From Betaproteobacteria bacterium (GTDB lineage Bacteria; Pseudomonadota; Gammaproteobacteria; Burkholderiales; Rhodocyclaceae): DNA of 10,434 nt. The notes beneath the pieces were generated by a model. The model did not search any database. It was not told where the DNA came from and was given only the letters and a program-made list of their open reading frames with translations. Each line of letters starts with the position of its first letter. Positions within the stretch are counted from its first letter, which is position 1. This document shows, in pieces, positions 1 through 6,120 of this stretch. Location: contig JAGWUW010000053.1 of NCBI GenBank assembly GCA_028868235.1, forward strand, positions 1 through 10,434, given 5' to 3'. Both the position numbers and the translations under genes were made by a program.

Positions 1-294
1 GGCGGAGGGAATACCTCGCTGCGCGCCGTGGCAGAGCAAGCGTGGATGTGCGGCACACGGCTGGAGCGAAAGGCGTGCATTGCCATCTGCCGCGAGGTTG
101 CGGAGCGATACCCGACTGACATCTTTCCGGAGGACGGAGAATCGCTGGACTGCAAAAGCGCACGCATGGCGAGACTCACGGCGGCGAACATTGAGCGCGA
201 AATTGCCGAGCGCCCTAACGTGGAGTTGAGCGGCGGCGTGCAGGAGACGGCAAAGAGCGCCGCCGGTAGCCCGTCCGCTCGAACGCAGGGTTAG
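1..294 (+). CDS. Small phage protein of unknown function, 5' end open at window edge
   Basis: The frame is open from base 1 to a TAG at 292-294, giving at least 97 codons. The first internal start is a GTG at 28, with an ATG at 46. Neither has a well-placed ribosome binding site: a GGAGGG at 4-9 is too far away. The residues upstream of the GTG read like normal coding sequence, so the gene probably begins left of the window. The core has a conserved-looking helical segment (ACIAICREVAERYP) followed by CKSARMARLTAANIEREI, a pattern I associate with small early-region phage proteins of unknown role. It has four cysteines but no clear zinc-binding spacing. The C-terminal tail is Ser/Ala/Gly-rich and probably disordered. 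It lies 10 bases before the next gene and is likely co-transcribed with it. No function is proposed. Confidence 0.65.
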   Translation, partial: GGGNTSLRAVAEQAWMCGTRLERKACIAICREVAERYPTDIFPEDGESLDCKSARMARLTAANIEREIAERPNVELSGGVQETAKSAAGSPSARTQG

Positions 295-304
295 GGGTGT
301 GGCG

Positions 305-628
305 ATGCAGACGGTACACATTTCATGGGCAGGGCCGGAGCGGGTGATTGTCGATGCGAAGCGGCGAAAGTGGCGGTTTGAAGATCACCACTACTGCGGC
401 CCGATTGTGCTCGGCAAGGACGGCGATCCACTGGCAGTTCAGCCGCCGGAAAGCTCCCCGTTTTGGGACGCCGTGAATCTTTGGCACGCGCAAGGCAAGC
501 GCACCAAAGACCCGAAGACCGGCGAAATCTGGTGCGTGTGGGACCGGCCGACGATGCAGAAGATGCGGCACTTGGGCGGACGGCATTACGAACTGGTGAC
601 GGATGACGACACCCCTAACAAGAAGTAG
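305..628 (+). CDS. Conserved small phage protein of unknown function
   Basis: This is a 107-aa soluble protein. I chose the ATG at 305 over the in-frame GTG at 299 because AGGGG at 293-297 sits 7 bases upstream of the ATG. The sequence carries a DAKRRKWRFEDHHYCGPIVL block near residues 18-37, followed by GDPLAVQPPESSPFWDAVNLWHAQGKR and a WCVWDRP segment. That arrangement resembles a family of uncharacterised proteins seen in phages of beta- and gammaproteobacteria; this is recalled, not searched. Several Trp, His and Cys residues suggest a compact beta-rich fold, but I see no catalytic signature. There is no signal peptide or membrane segment. It is the second of four same-strand genes. Confidence 0.75.
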   Translation: MQTVHISWAGPERVIVDAKRRKWRFEDHHYCGPIVLGKDGDPLAVQPPESSPFWDAVNLWHAQGKRTKDPKTGEIWCVWDRPTMQKMRHLGGRHYELVTDDDTPNKK

Positions 629-644
629 ACGGAGCGTGCAAGGT

Positions 645-947
645 ATGTACCGAAAAACCAAGCGCAGCGTGGAGACCATCGCCAGGATGAATGCCGCCAG
701 ATCGCTACGCAGGATGTCGGCGCCGGCCCCGGACTATCCCGCGACGGTCCCGGAGCTTCGCCGCCAGATCATCATCCGCGACTACGATTTCGGCGAGCGA
801 ATCCACACGATCGACCTCTACCGGACCAACCGGATCGACTGCTATCGGGTAGTGGTCGACGGCACGCCGTGGAAGGTCCGGATGGGATGGTCACGCATTC
901 TCGCCGGGCTCAGAAAATCACTGCCGAGGGTTGGTGCAGAATCATGA
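645..947 (+). CDS. Conserved small basic phage protein of unknown function
   Basis: This is a 100-aa protein. An in-frame ATG at 603 would extend it by 14 residues and overlap the previous gene by 26 bases. I prefer the ATG at 645 because a GGAG at 631-634 is about 10 bases upstream and the shorter version leaves a simple 16-base gap. The N-terminal 25 residues are strongly basic, then comes a Pro/Ala linker (APAPDYPATVPELRR). The folded part contains RDYDFGERIHTIDLYRTNRI followed by DCYRVVVDGTPW and a C-terminal WSRILAGLRKSLPRVGAE. The alternating hydrophobic pattern suggests beta strands followed by a helix. The basic start could bind nucleic acid, but that is inference. Its stop overlaps the start of the next gene (ATGA at 944-947), which indicates translational coupling. 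Confidence 0.75.
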   Translation: MYRKTKRSVETIARMNAARSLRRMSAPAPDYPATVPELRRQIIIRDYDFGERIHTIDLYRTNRIDCYRVVVDGTPWKVRMGWSRILAGLRKSLPRVGAES

Positions 948-1363
948 AGGACCGCCGCCCCGTCTCTTCGGACTCCCCCGGAATGCGCCGCGTCGTCGCT
1001 GTTCTGGAGGCTGCCGAAGCACCGCTCAACGGCCACCAGATCGCAGAGCGCGCCCACATCGCGTTCAACACCTTCCAGAATCAGTACCGCCAAGTGCTGG
1101 CCACCGAAGGCAAGATCCATCTCGCCGGCTACGAGCACAACACCCGCGGGCCGTTCATGCCGACCTATCGGGCCGGGCCGGCGCCGGCGGGCTTCGTGCC
1201 CAGGAAGCCCAGGAAAATCACCTCCAGCGCCCGGTCGAAGGACTGGAAGCTGCGCACCGGCTACAACGAGGCGCGGAAGGCAGAGCGCCGCCGGTGTCGG
1301 CCGCCGGATCGGGCACTGGCGGCCTTGATGGGAATTTCACTTGGAGCAACGAGAGCAACATGA
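944..1363 (+). CDS. Winged-helix-like small phage protein, possible DNA-binding
   Basis: This is a 139-aa protein. An upstream ATG at 869 is in frame but lies inside the preceding gene. I chose the ATG at 944 because it forms an ATGA overlap with that gene's stop. Residues 14-24 (MRRVVAVLEAA) form a helix, 30-53 (GHQIAERAHIAFNTFQNQYRQVL) look like a helix-turn-helix, and 56-64 (GKIHLAGYE) fit a beta wing, so a winged-helix fold is likely. The sequence GPFMPTYRAG follows, and then a very basic C-terminal tail (KPRKITSSARSKDWK, then KAERRR). The fold and charge suggest DNA binding, perhaps a phage regulator, but no target can be named. It is the last clear gene of the plus-strand group and faces the lysis cassette head-on. 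Confidence 0.75.
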   Translation: MKDRRPVSSDSPGMRRVVAVLEAAEAPLNGHQIAERAHIAFNTFQNQYRQVLATEGKIHLAGYEHNTRGPFMPTYRAGPAPAGFVPRKPRKITSSARSKDWKLRTGYNEARKAERRRCRPPDRALAALMGISLGATRAT

Positions 1364-1406
1364 CAGATAAATACCTGTTTTCATTGGTTATGCTAGGTTG
1401 CTATTA

Positions 1407-1441
1407 GGTGAATTTGCAGGGCGTTACCCTACCAAATCACC
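1407..1441. other. Imperfect hairpin at the convergent gene junction
   Basis: The 65-base gap between the plus-strand genes (end 1363) and the minus-strand lysis cassette (end 1429) is AT-rich compared with its surroundings. It runs into a hairpin: GGTGAATTTG (1407-1416) pairs with CAAATCACC (1433-1441) with one bulged A, and inside it AGGG (1418-1421) pairs with CCCT (1427-1430) around CGTTA. Neither strand has a U-run after the stem, so it is not a standard intrinsic terminator. It overlaps the last codons of the minus-strand gene. It could block read-through between converging transcripts or protect 3' ends; this is inference. Confidence 0.35.
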
Positions 1442-2025
1442 CCCACCCTAACCCGTGCCTCAGCACCGGTCGGGCCACCCCGGAAGACCCTGGTCTGATT
1501 GATCTCGACGCCGATCCGGAGCCGACTCCAATCGCGGTCCAGCCAGACACCGGGGGTCTGGTGGATCGGGTCGAGACTGAGGCCGGCGGACCATTTTCGT
1601 GGCGCCACGAAATTGATCGGCTCAACCGGAATATCCAGGCCGCCGACGATGCGGCCGTCCGGGCTGCTGGCCACCACGCGGCGGGTTTCGTCGGGCATTT
1701 TGACTAGGGATAGGTCCACCTCCAGCGGCGGGCAGTCGGCCGTGGTGGCGTTGGCGGGCAGCTTGATGCCGGGGCCGATCAGCGGCGCCACCGTGACGGA
1801 GACGCGGCGTTCTTCGGTGCTGCCTTTCGGTAGCTGATGCGGGGGCTTGGGCCGGGGGGCCGATGGGCCGGCGCGCTCGATGACCACGGAGCCGTCAGCC
1901 TGGGCCACGGCGGGGGCGGCTGACTCGGGCACGGGGGCCGGGCGATGGCTCCACCACCGGTCGATGCCGAAGCCCACGCATACGCTGATGGCGATGGTCA
2001 GCAGCCAGGCGATGATCTTTTTCAT
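1429..2025 (-). CDS. Membrane-anchored lysis-cassette protein, possible spanin-like role
   Basis: This is a 198-aa protein encoded directly after the endolysin. I chose the ATG at 2025 because it forms an ATGA overlap with the endolysin stop and has a strong GGGGAGGGG ribosome binding site just upstream; a start at 2046 would add 7 residues and remove that spacing. Residues 3-20 (KIIAWLLTIAISVCVGFG) form one membrane segment with the rest outside. A Pro/Ala-rich stretch follows, then CPPLEVDLSLVKMPDETRRV near mid-protein, and a beta-rich C-terminus with TPGVWLDRDWSRLRIGVEIN. I recall similar proteins beside lysis genes in phages of beta/gammaproteobacteria, usually without assigned function. 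By position it could take the inner-membrane spanin (Rz) role, but it lacks the long coiled coil typical of Rz. That role is a hypothesis only. Confidence 0.75.
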   Translation of the reverse strand: MKKIIAWLLTIAISVCVGFGIDRWWSHRPAPVPESAAPAVAQADGSVVIERAGPSAPRPKPPHQLPKGSTEERRVSVTVAPLIGPGIKLPANATTADCPPLEVDLSLVKMPDETRRVVASSPDGRIVGGLDIPVEPINFVAPRKWSAGLSLDPIHQTPGVWLDRDWSRLRIGVEINQTRVFRGGPTGAEARVRVGVIW

Positions 2026-2489
2026 GCTTTCCCCTCCCCCATGCACTGCCGATACTCAGCCTGGCGGCGGTTCGTCAGTCCAGCCAGGGCGCGGCCCTTG
2101 AACTTGTCCCACTTCAAGATCTCGGCGCAGGCCCCGGGGTAGTCCAGGGCGTTCAGCCGCCTGGCCAGTGTGGAAGAGCAAAAAGCCCCCTCGCCGATGT
2201 TGTAGGTCAGGCTCACATAGGCGTCGAACTCGTGCTGGTACATCGGGACCGGCGCGCAGCGTTTAACGGCCGCCGCGTATCGATCGGTCTCGGCCACCAG
2301 CCGCACCAGGGCGCGAACTGGCGTGGTACGGTCGCCAGTCTTCACTCCATCCGTTGCGCCGAATCCATTGGTCGGAACATCGCCGGCCACCGGCGAAGCA
2401 GCCACCTCGACATAGCCCTCCCGGCTGGCAATGCCGACAATGAGCGAGGCAGAGACAATCAGTGCCGCAATTTGGGTGCGCTTAATCAT
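2022..2489 (-). CDS. SAR-type endolysin, GH24 lysozyme (muramidase)
   Basis: This is a 155-aa lysozyme that would cleave the glycan strands of peptidoglycan in the periplasm at the end of infection. The start at 2489 is set by an ATGA overlap with the holin stop; a longer in-frame version from 2678 would run through the whole holin gene. Residues 7-22 (IAALIVSASLIVGIAS) form a weakly hydrophobic Ala/Ser/Gly-rich segment with no signal cleavage site, typical of a signal-arrest-release anchor. The catalytic Glu is E24 in REGY, right after the anchor. D37 lies in GDVPT and T46 in GFGAT, matching the GH24 subgroup with PVxGDVPTxGFG. The C-terminal half has HEFDAYVSLTYNIGEGAFCSS and RRLNALDYPGACAEIL, classic phage lysozyme blocks. 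Asn41 replaces the usual Ile of PTIG. Confidence 0.92.
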   Translation of the reverse strand: MIKRTQIAALIVSASLIVGIASREGYVEVAASPVAGDVPTNGFGATDGVKTGDRTTPVRALVRLVAETDRYAAAVKRCAPVPMYQHEFDAYVSLTYNIGEGAFCSSTLARRLNALDYPGACAEILKWDKFKGRALAGLTNRRQAEYRQCMGEGKA

Positions 2490-2698
2490 TCCCACATCCT
2501 CGGCTGGGCGATGGCGCGGGTGATGATGCTGCCGAACGCTGATACCCCGGCGAGGACAGCGAACGTGGATCTCGGCAGGGAGTCGACGTAGAGTGGGAGA
2601 ACTGCGTCCACCACGGCAAAGGTGCCAGCCAGCGCCGCGAGCCGCACGCTCCATGCTTTGCGCAAAATTCGCCGCCATTCTGGATGGAGATACATCAT
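2486..2698 (-). CDS. Holin-like protein with two membrane segments
   Basis: This is a 70-aa membrane protein that is likely to permeabilise or depolarise the inner membrane and so set lysis timing. The sequence opens with MMYLHPEWRRILRKAWSVRL, a basic amphipathic start. Two membrane segments follow, at about residues 20-38 (LAALAGTFAVVDAVLPLYV) and 46-65 (FAVLAGVSAFGSIITRAIAQ). The HPEW-RRAWSVRL start and layout match a small phage holin family I know from podophages and siphophages of proteobacteria. Its size is close to that of pinholins, which pair with SAR endolysins like the one downstream, but it could equally be an ordinary holin. It overlaps both neighbours by ATGA. The Met at residue 2 is an alternative start. 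Confidence 0.85.
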   Translation of the reverse strand: MMYLHPEWRRILRKAWSVRLAALAGTFAVVDAVLPLYVDSLPRSTFAVLAGVSAFGSIITRAIAQPRMWE

Positions 2699-2922
2699 TG
2701 GCCCCCGTGATTAACGTTGCACTTGGTCTCGACCACGGTGACGCGCCGGTCCAGGCCGTTGATGCGATCGTGCAGGTCGCCCGCGATCTTGTGCATGGTC
2801 CCGCTCATCTCGTCCAACTTCGTATAAATCTTGTTCCCAAGCCAACCAAGGATGGCGATGAGCAGGCCGAACAAGGTCGCCACCAGTGAGGCGGCCAAAG
2901 TCAGTAGCAACGTATCGGTCAT
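2695..2922 (-). CDS. Small membrane/coiled-coil protein, first gene of the lysis cassette
   Basis: This 75-aa protein has one long hydrophobic segment at residues 4-28 (TLLLTLAASLVATLFGLLIAILGWL). A charged heptad-like helix follows at about 30-66 (KIYTKLDEMSGTMHKIAGDL, then LDRRVTVVE), and the tail holds a single Cys (KCNVNHGGQ). A membrane anchor plus soluble coiled coil resembles XhlA-type holin partners and many small proteins placed next to phage holins. A second holin component, an antiholin or a scaffold are all possible. It begins just after the terminator near 2940 with a weak GGGA ribosome binding site upstream. Its stop overlaps the holin start by 4 bases, so the two are probably translationally coupled. 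Confidence 0.8.
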   Translation of the reverse strand: MTDTLLLTLAASLVATLFGLLIAILGWLGNKIYTKLDEMSGTMHKIAGDLHDRINGLDRRVTVVETKCNVNHGGQ

Positions 2923-2930
2923 GCGTTCCC

Positions 2931-2959
2931 ATAAAATAAAAAGCCGCCCGGAGGCGGCT
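2931..2959 (-). terminator. Rho-independent terminator between structural and lysis genes
   Basis: On the minus strand AGCCGCC (plus 2953-2959) pairs with GGCGGCT (plus 2942-2948) around a TCCG loop. This gives a 7-bp GC-rich stem followed by TTTTTATTTTAT. The U-run is on the minus strand only, so it ends transcripts coming from the 582-aa gene. Because the lysis genes start only about 10 bases further on with no clear promoter of their own, it may act as a partial stop or be overcome by late antitermination. Confidence 0.85.
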
Positions 2960-2960
2960 G

Positions 2961-2969
2961 TGATATAAA
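2961..2969 (+). promoter_or_regulatory. Possible extended -10 promoter for the 46-aa ORF
   Basis: The sequence TG-A-TATAAA fits an extended -10 element with one mismatch from TGnTATAAT. There is no good -35 hexamer; the expected position falls inside the terminator stem. A start site 7 bases downstream would fall at about 2976, exactly on the ATG of the small ORF, giving a leaderless message. The evidence is one short motif, so it is tentative. Confidence 0.3.
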
Positions 2970-2975
2970 TCCAGG

Positions 2976-3116
2976 ATGGATGCGTTCATCGTCATGCTGA
3001 TCAAGCCGTTTGTGGCCGTCCCATTTCTTCTCGTCGCGTGGTCGGGGAAGAAGTGGGTTGAGCGGTGGCCGGACAGCAGACTGAAGCGGATCCTGCTCTT
3101 CAGTTGGAAAGCCTAG
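2976..3116 (+). CDS. Candidate 46-aa membrane microprotein on the opposite strand
   Basis: This short plus-strand frame fills most of the gap between the terminator and the end of the 582-aa gene, overlapping that gene tail-to-tail by 17 bases. It encodes MDAFIVMLIKPFVAVPFLLV, which is a membrane segment, and then a basic, Trp-rich half with SGKKWVERWPDSRLKRILLF. That one-helix-then-basic layout is coherent and looks like tiny phage membrane proteins I have seen near lysis genes. An in-frame stop at 2961-2963 means that ATG 2976 is the first start. No properly spaced ribosome binding site is present (AGG abuts the ATG), so it would have to be leaderless or poorly translated. Its function is unknown; a link to lysis control or superinfection exclusion would be guesswork. 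Confidence 0.42.
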   Translation: MDAFIVMLIKPFVAVPFLLVAWSGKKWVERWPDSRLKRILLFSWKA

Positions 3117-4848
3117 CCCCGAGCAGTCCGCCGAACGCCTCCGATGTCTGAGGCAGAAACGGCGCCAGCAAGCCACCCAGGTTCGGCGCAACCCCATTCC
3201 GTGACACGTTCTCCGCACTTGCTGCCAGATTGACGGCTGGCGACGAGGTATAGGCCCGCGTGGCGATGTTGAAGGGAAGCGACAGCACAAAGTCTGTCGG
3301 GGAAGGCAGCGGCATCCGCGTGGCGGTCCCGGAGTCCCCGACAATGGGGCGGAAGGCCTGGGCGAAACGAGCCGCGTCGTAGAGCGGAGACTGGTTCCGG
3401 CCAAATAGGAAGCCGTTTCTGTCCTTCTGCTGAAGCAACCCGGCCAGGGCATTCCCGCTGATATTCCCGTTGCTGGGGTTGATGACGCCGTTGCGCTGGG
3501 TCAGCAGCATCAGATTCCGGTACTGCCCCCGGGCCGCATCAAAGGCCTTGGCCGTATCGCCGCTGAGCCCGGAGGCCAGCAGGTCGTCGGCCATGTCCTT
3601 GACCTTGAACAGGGCCATCCCGAGCTGCCGATCGCCGGCGGCCGACGTCATCTGGTTGTTGGCTACCTTCCCGAGCTTGCTGGCAATGTCCTGAAGCTGC
3701 TCACCTGTGGCCTGGCCCTTCTCCGCGTAGGCATAGAGACGCTTGACCAGCGGATGGTCGGTAATACTGCCGAAGTCGCGGGTCGGGCCGTGCATCGAGT
3801 GCGGCGGCGGCAACATACCCTCTACCTCGCTATCTATGGCGGCCAGGCGATTTATGAATGGATCTGGATCGATGGTGCGCGGCGTCTTGTCGGCAACCAT
3901 CTTGTAGATGCTGGAAATGCGCTCGCGCGCCTGGTCGAGCACGGCAGAATCCAGCGTGTCCGATGTTTCGCCGATGGCGTTTGCCGCTGCGCGGTTCAGC
4001 ACCGTCTGGTTGTTGGCCTTGATGGCGTTGAACCGTCCGGAGGTCATGGGTTGGCTTTCCAGCTTCGCCTCGAGCTGCTGCAGCGCGCGGGAGCCGGAGG
4101 CCTGGCCAGGGGTCAGCTGCATACCCATGGTGCGGCCGCGCTCCATGATGGCCTGCTGGGGAGCGTTCAGCCCGGCCGACAGATCCTCTCCGACCGTGCC
4201 GAAGTTGTACCCGCCACCGGTGCCGGTAGCCGTGGCGCCTCCCGATACCTGACTGCTGGCCGATGCAGTGCCAGGCGTAGCCTGGGCCGTCGAATTTGCC
4301 CCCGACAGATTCGCGCTCCGGCTCCCCTGCAGCACCCTAACCAGCTTGTCGCCGACGTACTTGCCGCCGGCACCACCGGCTGCGCCGAGCATCACATTGG
4401 CCGCCCGAGAATCATTCTGCCCGGTCGGCTGCAGCGCCCCCATGGCGCCCCCGAGCACGGTCGCGCCGAGCATCGTATTCGCCCCTGGCACGAAGGCAGC
4501 CGGAAGCGCGACAGCGGCCTGTCCGGCAAAATCACCGACGGCACCGGCTGTGGTCGTGTTGAGTCCTGCCATTGCGCGCCGGTGCTCATCCACCTCGCCC
4601 GGAGCATCCAGCCCGAGCATCTGTTTCCCGCCCAGGTAGAGCGACTTCATGCCGCCGCCAATCCCGGCCAGGAGATTCTGGCCGACGGACTGCTCGGCGG
4701 CCGTATCGGCATAGGCGTCGCGCGGCTTGCTTGGCGCGGAAGTCATCGAGGCGGCAATCATCGATTGCGCCTGCTCCGGCGTGGTCCCGTCGGGCACCTC
4801 GAAGCGGGCTACGCGCCCATCCGGCATCTGGAATCGTGCGATAGGCAT
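3100..4848 (-). CDS. Podophage-type internal virion / DNA ejection protein
   Basis: This 582-aa protein is probably packaged in the virion and ejected with the DNA. The start at 4848 shares one base with the preceding stop (TAATG) and has GGGG about 8 bases upstream. The N-terminus holds two tandem copies of an A-R-F-x-x-P-D-G unit (residues 4-11 and 14-21), followed by TTPEQAQSMI. I know this opening from ejection-type proteins of podophages. Residues 101-140 and 150-166 are Ala/Gly-rich and hydrophobic and could interact with membranes. Residues 176-215 are a Ser/Thr/Gly/Ala-rich linker. From about 225 on it is helical (LQQLEAKLESQPMTSGRFNA). I see no lysozyme or transglycosylase motif. It is the last gene before the terminator. 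Family membership is recalled; the exact role is inferred. Confidence 0.8.
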   Translation of the reverse strand: MPIARFQMPDGRVARFEVPDGTTPEQAQSMIAASMTSAPSKPRDAYADTAAEQSVGQNLLAGIGGGMKSLYLGGKQMLGLDAPGEVDEHRRAMAGLNTTTAGAVGDFAGQAAVALPAAFVPGANTMLGATVLGGAMGALQPTGQNDSRAANVMLGAAGGAGGKYVGDKLVRVLQGSRSANLSGANSTAQATPGTASASSQVSGGATATGTGGGYNFGTVGEDLSAGLNAPQQAIMERGRTMGMQLTPGQASGSRALQQLEAKLESQPMTSGRFNAIKANNQTVLNRAAANAIGETSDTLDSAVLDQARERISSIYKMVADKTPRTIDPDPFINRLAAIDSEVEGMLPPPHSMHGPTRDFGSITDHPLVKRLYAYAEKGQATGEQLQDIASKLGKVANNQMTSAAGDRQLGMALFKVKDMADDLLASGLSGDTAKAFDAARGQYRNLMLLTQRNGVINPSNGNISGNALAGLLQQKDRNGFLFGRNQSPLYDAARFAQAFRPIVGDSGTATRMPLPSPTDFVLSLPFNIATRAYTSSPAVNLAASAENVSRNGVAPNLGGLLAPFLPQTSEAFGGLLGARLSN

Positions 4849-6113
4849 TATTCAAACCCCAGGAATTTGGCGCCGCCGGCCGGCTGAGAAGCGGCAGCCG
4901 GATTGCCGCCCGCGTACATCGCGTGCAGCTGCCTGATCGTCTGCAGGGCCGCCTTGCGCGTTGCGATCGGGACGGTGCTGTCTCCGATCTGGCCGGCCAT
5001 CTGGCGGTAGAGCGCAACGTCCTTGTCAGACTGCGGGCCTTCCATGCGCGGCTGGGCCATCATGATCGCGCCCTCCAGGGCCTTCAGCTGGGCGGCCGCC
5101 TGCGCTCCCTTGGTCGATCCGCCGACTGCCTGCGCAATAACATCCGCGCCGGCGCCGAGATAGCTGTGCGTCGAGCCGTCCAGCAGGGAATCAGCCTTGT
5201 CCAGCAGCGGGATTACCCTTGCCGACGCCTGCTGAGTCGCCAGCGGCGATCCTTTCGCCGGCGCGGCGATCGGCGTGGCTATCACCTGGCCAGTCATCTG
5301 TCCGGCCTGCGGTGGCGTCACCCAATAGCCGTCCTTGAACTGCGGCTTGTTGGCCTGGCTCTTGTCGAAATTCAGGCGAGAGTACCCAAGCGAATTGCTC
5401 GCTGCGGCATCGGGCGACAGCGTGTTGCGGATCTGGGAGACCGGCCGGCCCGTGTAGGGGTCAAGCCCGAACGTCGTCGCGCCGGTGTTCTGGAAGTTGA
5501 GCTTTTCGGCCGGCGCGTAGCCGCCCTGGATCGGCCGGACCGTGCCATCCTCGGCCATCTGCACCAGCATGGGTCGCCCATCAGGCCCCATCACCGTGCG
5601 CGGCTCTGTGGCGAACTTGGGGGCCAGCTTCCGTTCTTCCATTTTCAACTTCAGGGCTTCCTGGAAGGCGTCATAGTCGCCAGCTTGGCGAGCGGCTGCC
5701 AGCATCTGGTCTGCCATTGAAGGCGCTGCAGCCGCTTGCGGCATCGTCGCCATACGCGCTGCATTTCCTACTGTCGGCCCAACATCACCAACGGCAGCGC
5801 CTGCGGCCAGGGCGGCAGACGGCGGACTTGCCTGGCCAGACTGTCCGGCCAACGCCCGACCGAGCGCCTCCCTGGTTGCCAGCTGGCGGCGCATGGCGTC
5901 CATCTGCATCTTCTGCATGTCCATGTGCTGCGTCCGCATCGCATTTTCCAGGTTCTGCTGCCGCGCCATCTGATACGTCGCCATTGCACTCTGCCCAGCC
6001 GATCCAAGCGCCTGCCCAATCGATACCGGCGCTCGCGACGGGCCGCCGGCCGACAGCAAGCCCAGGCCCATGTTCAACAGGGCCATATCTTCAGGGTTAT
6101 CGAGTAGTCCCAT
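4848..6113 (-). CDS. Internal virion / ejection-type structural protein
   Basis: This is a 421-aa protein. An in-frame GTG at 6119 exists, but GAGGTG at 6117-6122 is a good ribosome binding site for the ATG at 6113, so I use that. It opens with GLLDNPEDMALLNMGLGLLS, which is often seen in podophage internal proteins, then has a Met/Gln-rich helical region at about residues 45-90 (MARQQNLENAMRTQHMDMQK) likely to form a coiled coil. Ala-rich low-complexity sequence follows. The middle (TEPRTVMGPDGRPMLVQMAE) has a short beta-hairpin pattern. The last third, with KADSLLDGSTHSYLGAGADV and PQSDKDVALYRQMAGQIGDS, is helical and resembles C-termini of phage DNA-transfer proteins. No enzymatic motif is visible. 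It sits between two other ejection-type genes. Confidence 0.78.
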   Translation of the reverse strand: MGLLDNPEDMALLNMGLGLLSAGGPSRAPVSIGQALGSAGQSAMATYQMARQQNLENAMRTQHMDMQKMQMDAMRRQLATREALGRALAGQSGQASPPSAALAAGAAVGDVGPTVGNAARMATMPQAAAAPSMADQMLAAARQAGDYDAFQEALKLKMEERKLAPKFATEPRTVMGPDGRPMLVQMAEDGTVRPIQGGYAPAEKLNFQNTGATTFGLDPYTGRPVSQIRNTLSPDAAASNSLGYSRLNFDKSQANKPQFKDGYWVTPPQAGQMTGQVIATPIAAPAKGSPLATQQASARVIPLLDKADSLLDGSTHSYLGAGADVIAQAVGGSTKGAQAAAQLKALEGAIMMAQPRMEGPQSDKDVALYRQMAGQIGDSTVPIATRKAALQTIRQLHAMYAGGNPAAASQPAGGAKFLGFE

Positions 6114-6120
6114 GATCACC

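Noticed and set aside
1360..1407. 15-codon ORF with an ATGA overlap to the end of the winged-helix gene
   Set aside because: It is too short to support. The hydrophobic peptide could be chance in an AT-rich junction, although the ATGA coupling was noted.
2022..2678. 218-residue version of the endolysin starting at 2678
   Set aside because: The first 63 residues are a frame-shadow of the holin (Arg/His-rich). The ATGA start at 2489 gives a normal SAR anchor.
2919..3452. 177-codon minus-strand frame over the terminator region
   Set aside because: It is another-frame shadow of the 582-aa gene running through the terminator, with Arg/Pro/Ser-rich low-information sequence.
3754..4887. 377-codon plus-strand open frame
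   Set aside because: It lies wholly opposite the 582-aa ejection protein. The translation is Arg/His/Ala-rich with no domain, as expected for the shadow of a high-GC gene, and it has no ribosome binding site.
4923..5720. 265-codon plus-strand open frame
   Set aside because: It is antisense to the 421-aa structural protein, with Arg/Leu-rich shadow composition and no recognisable motif.
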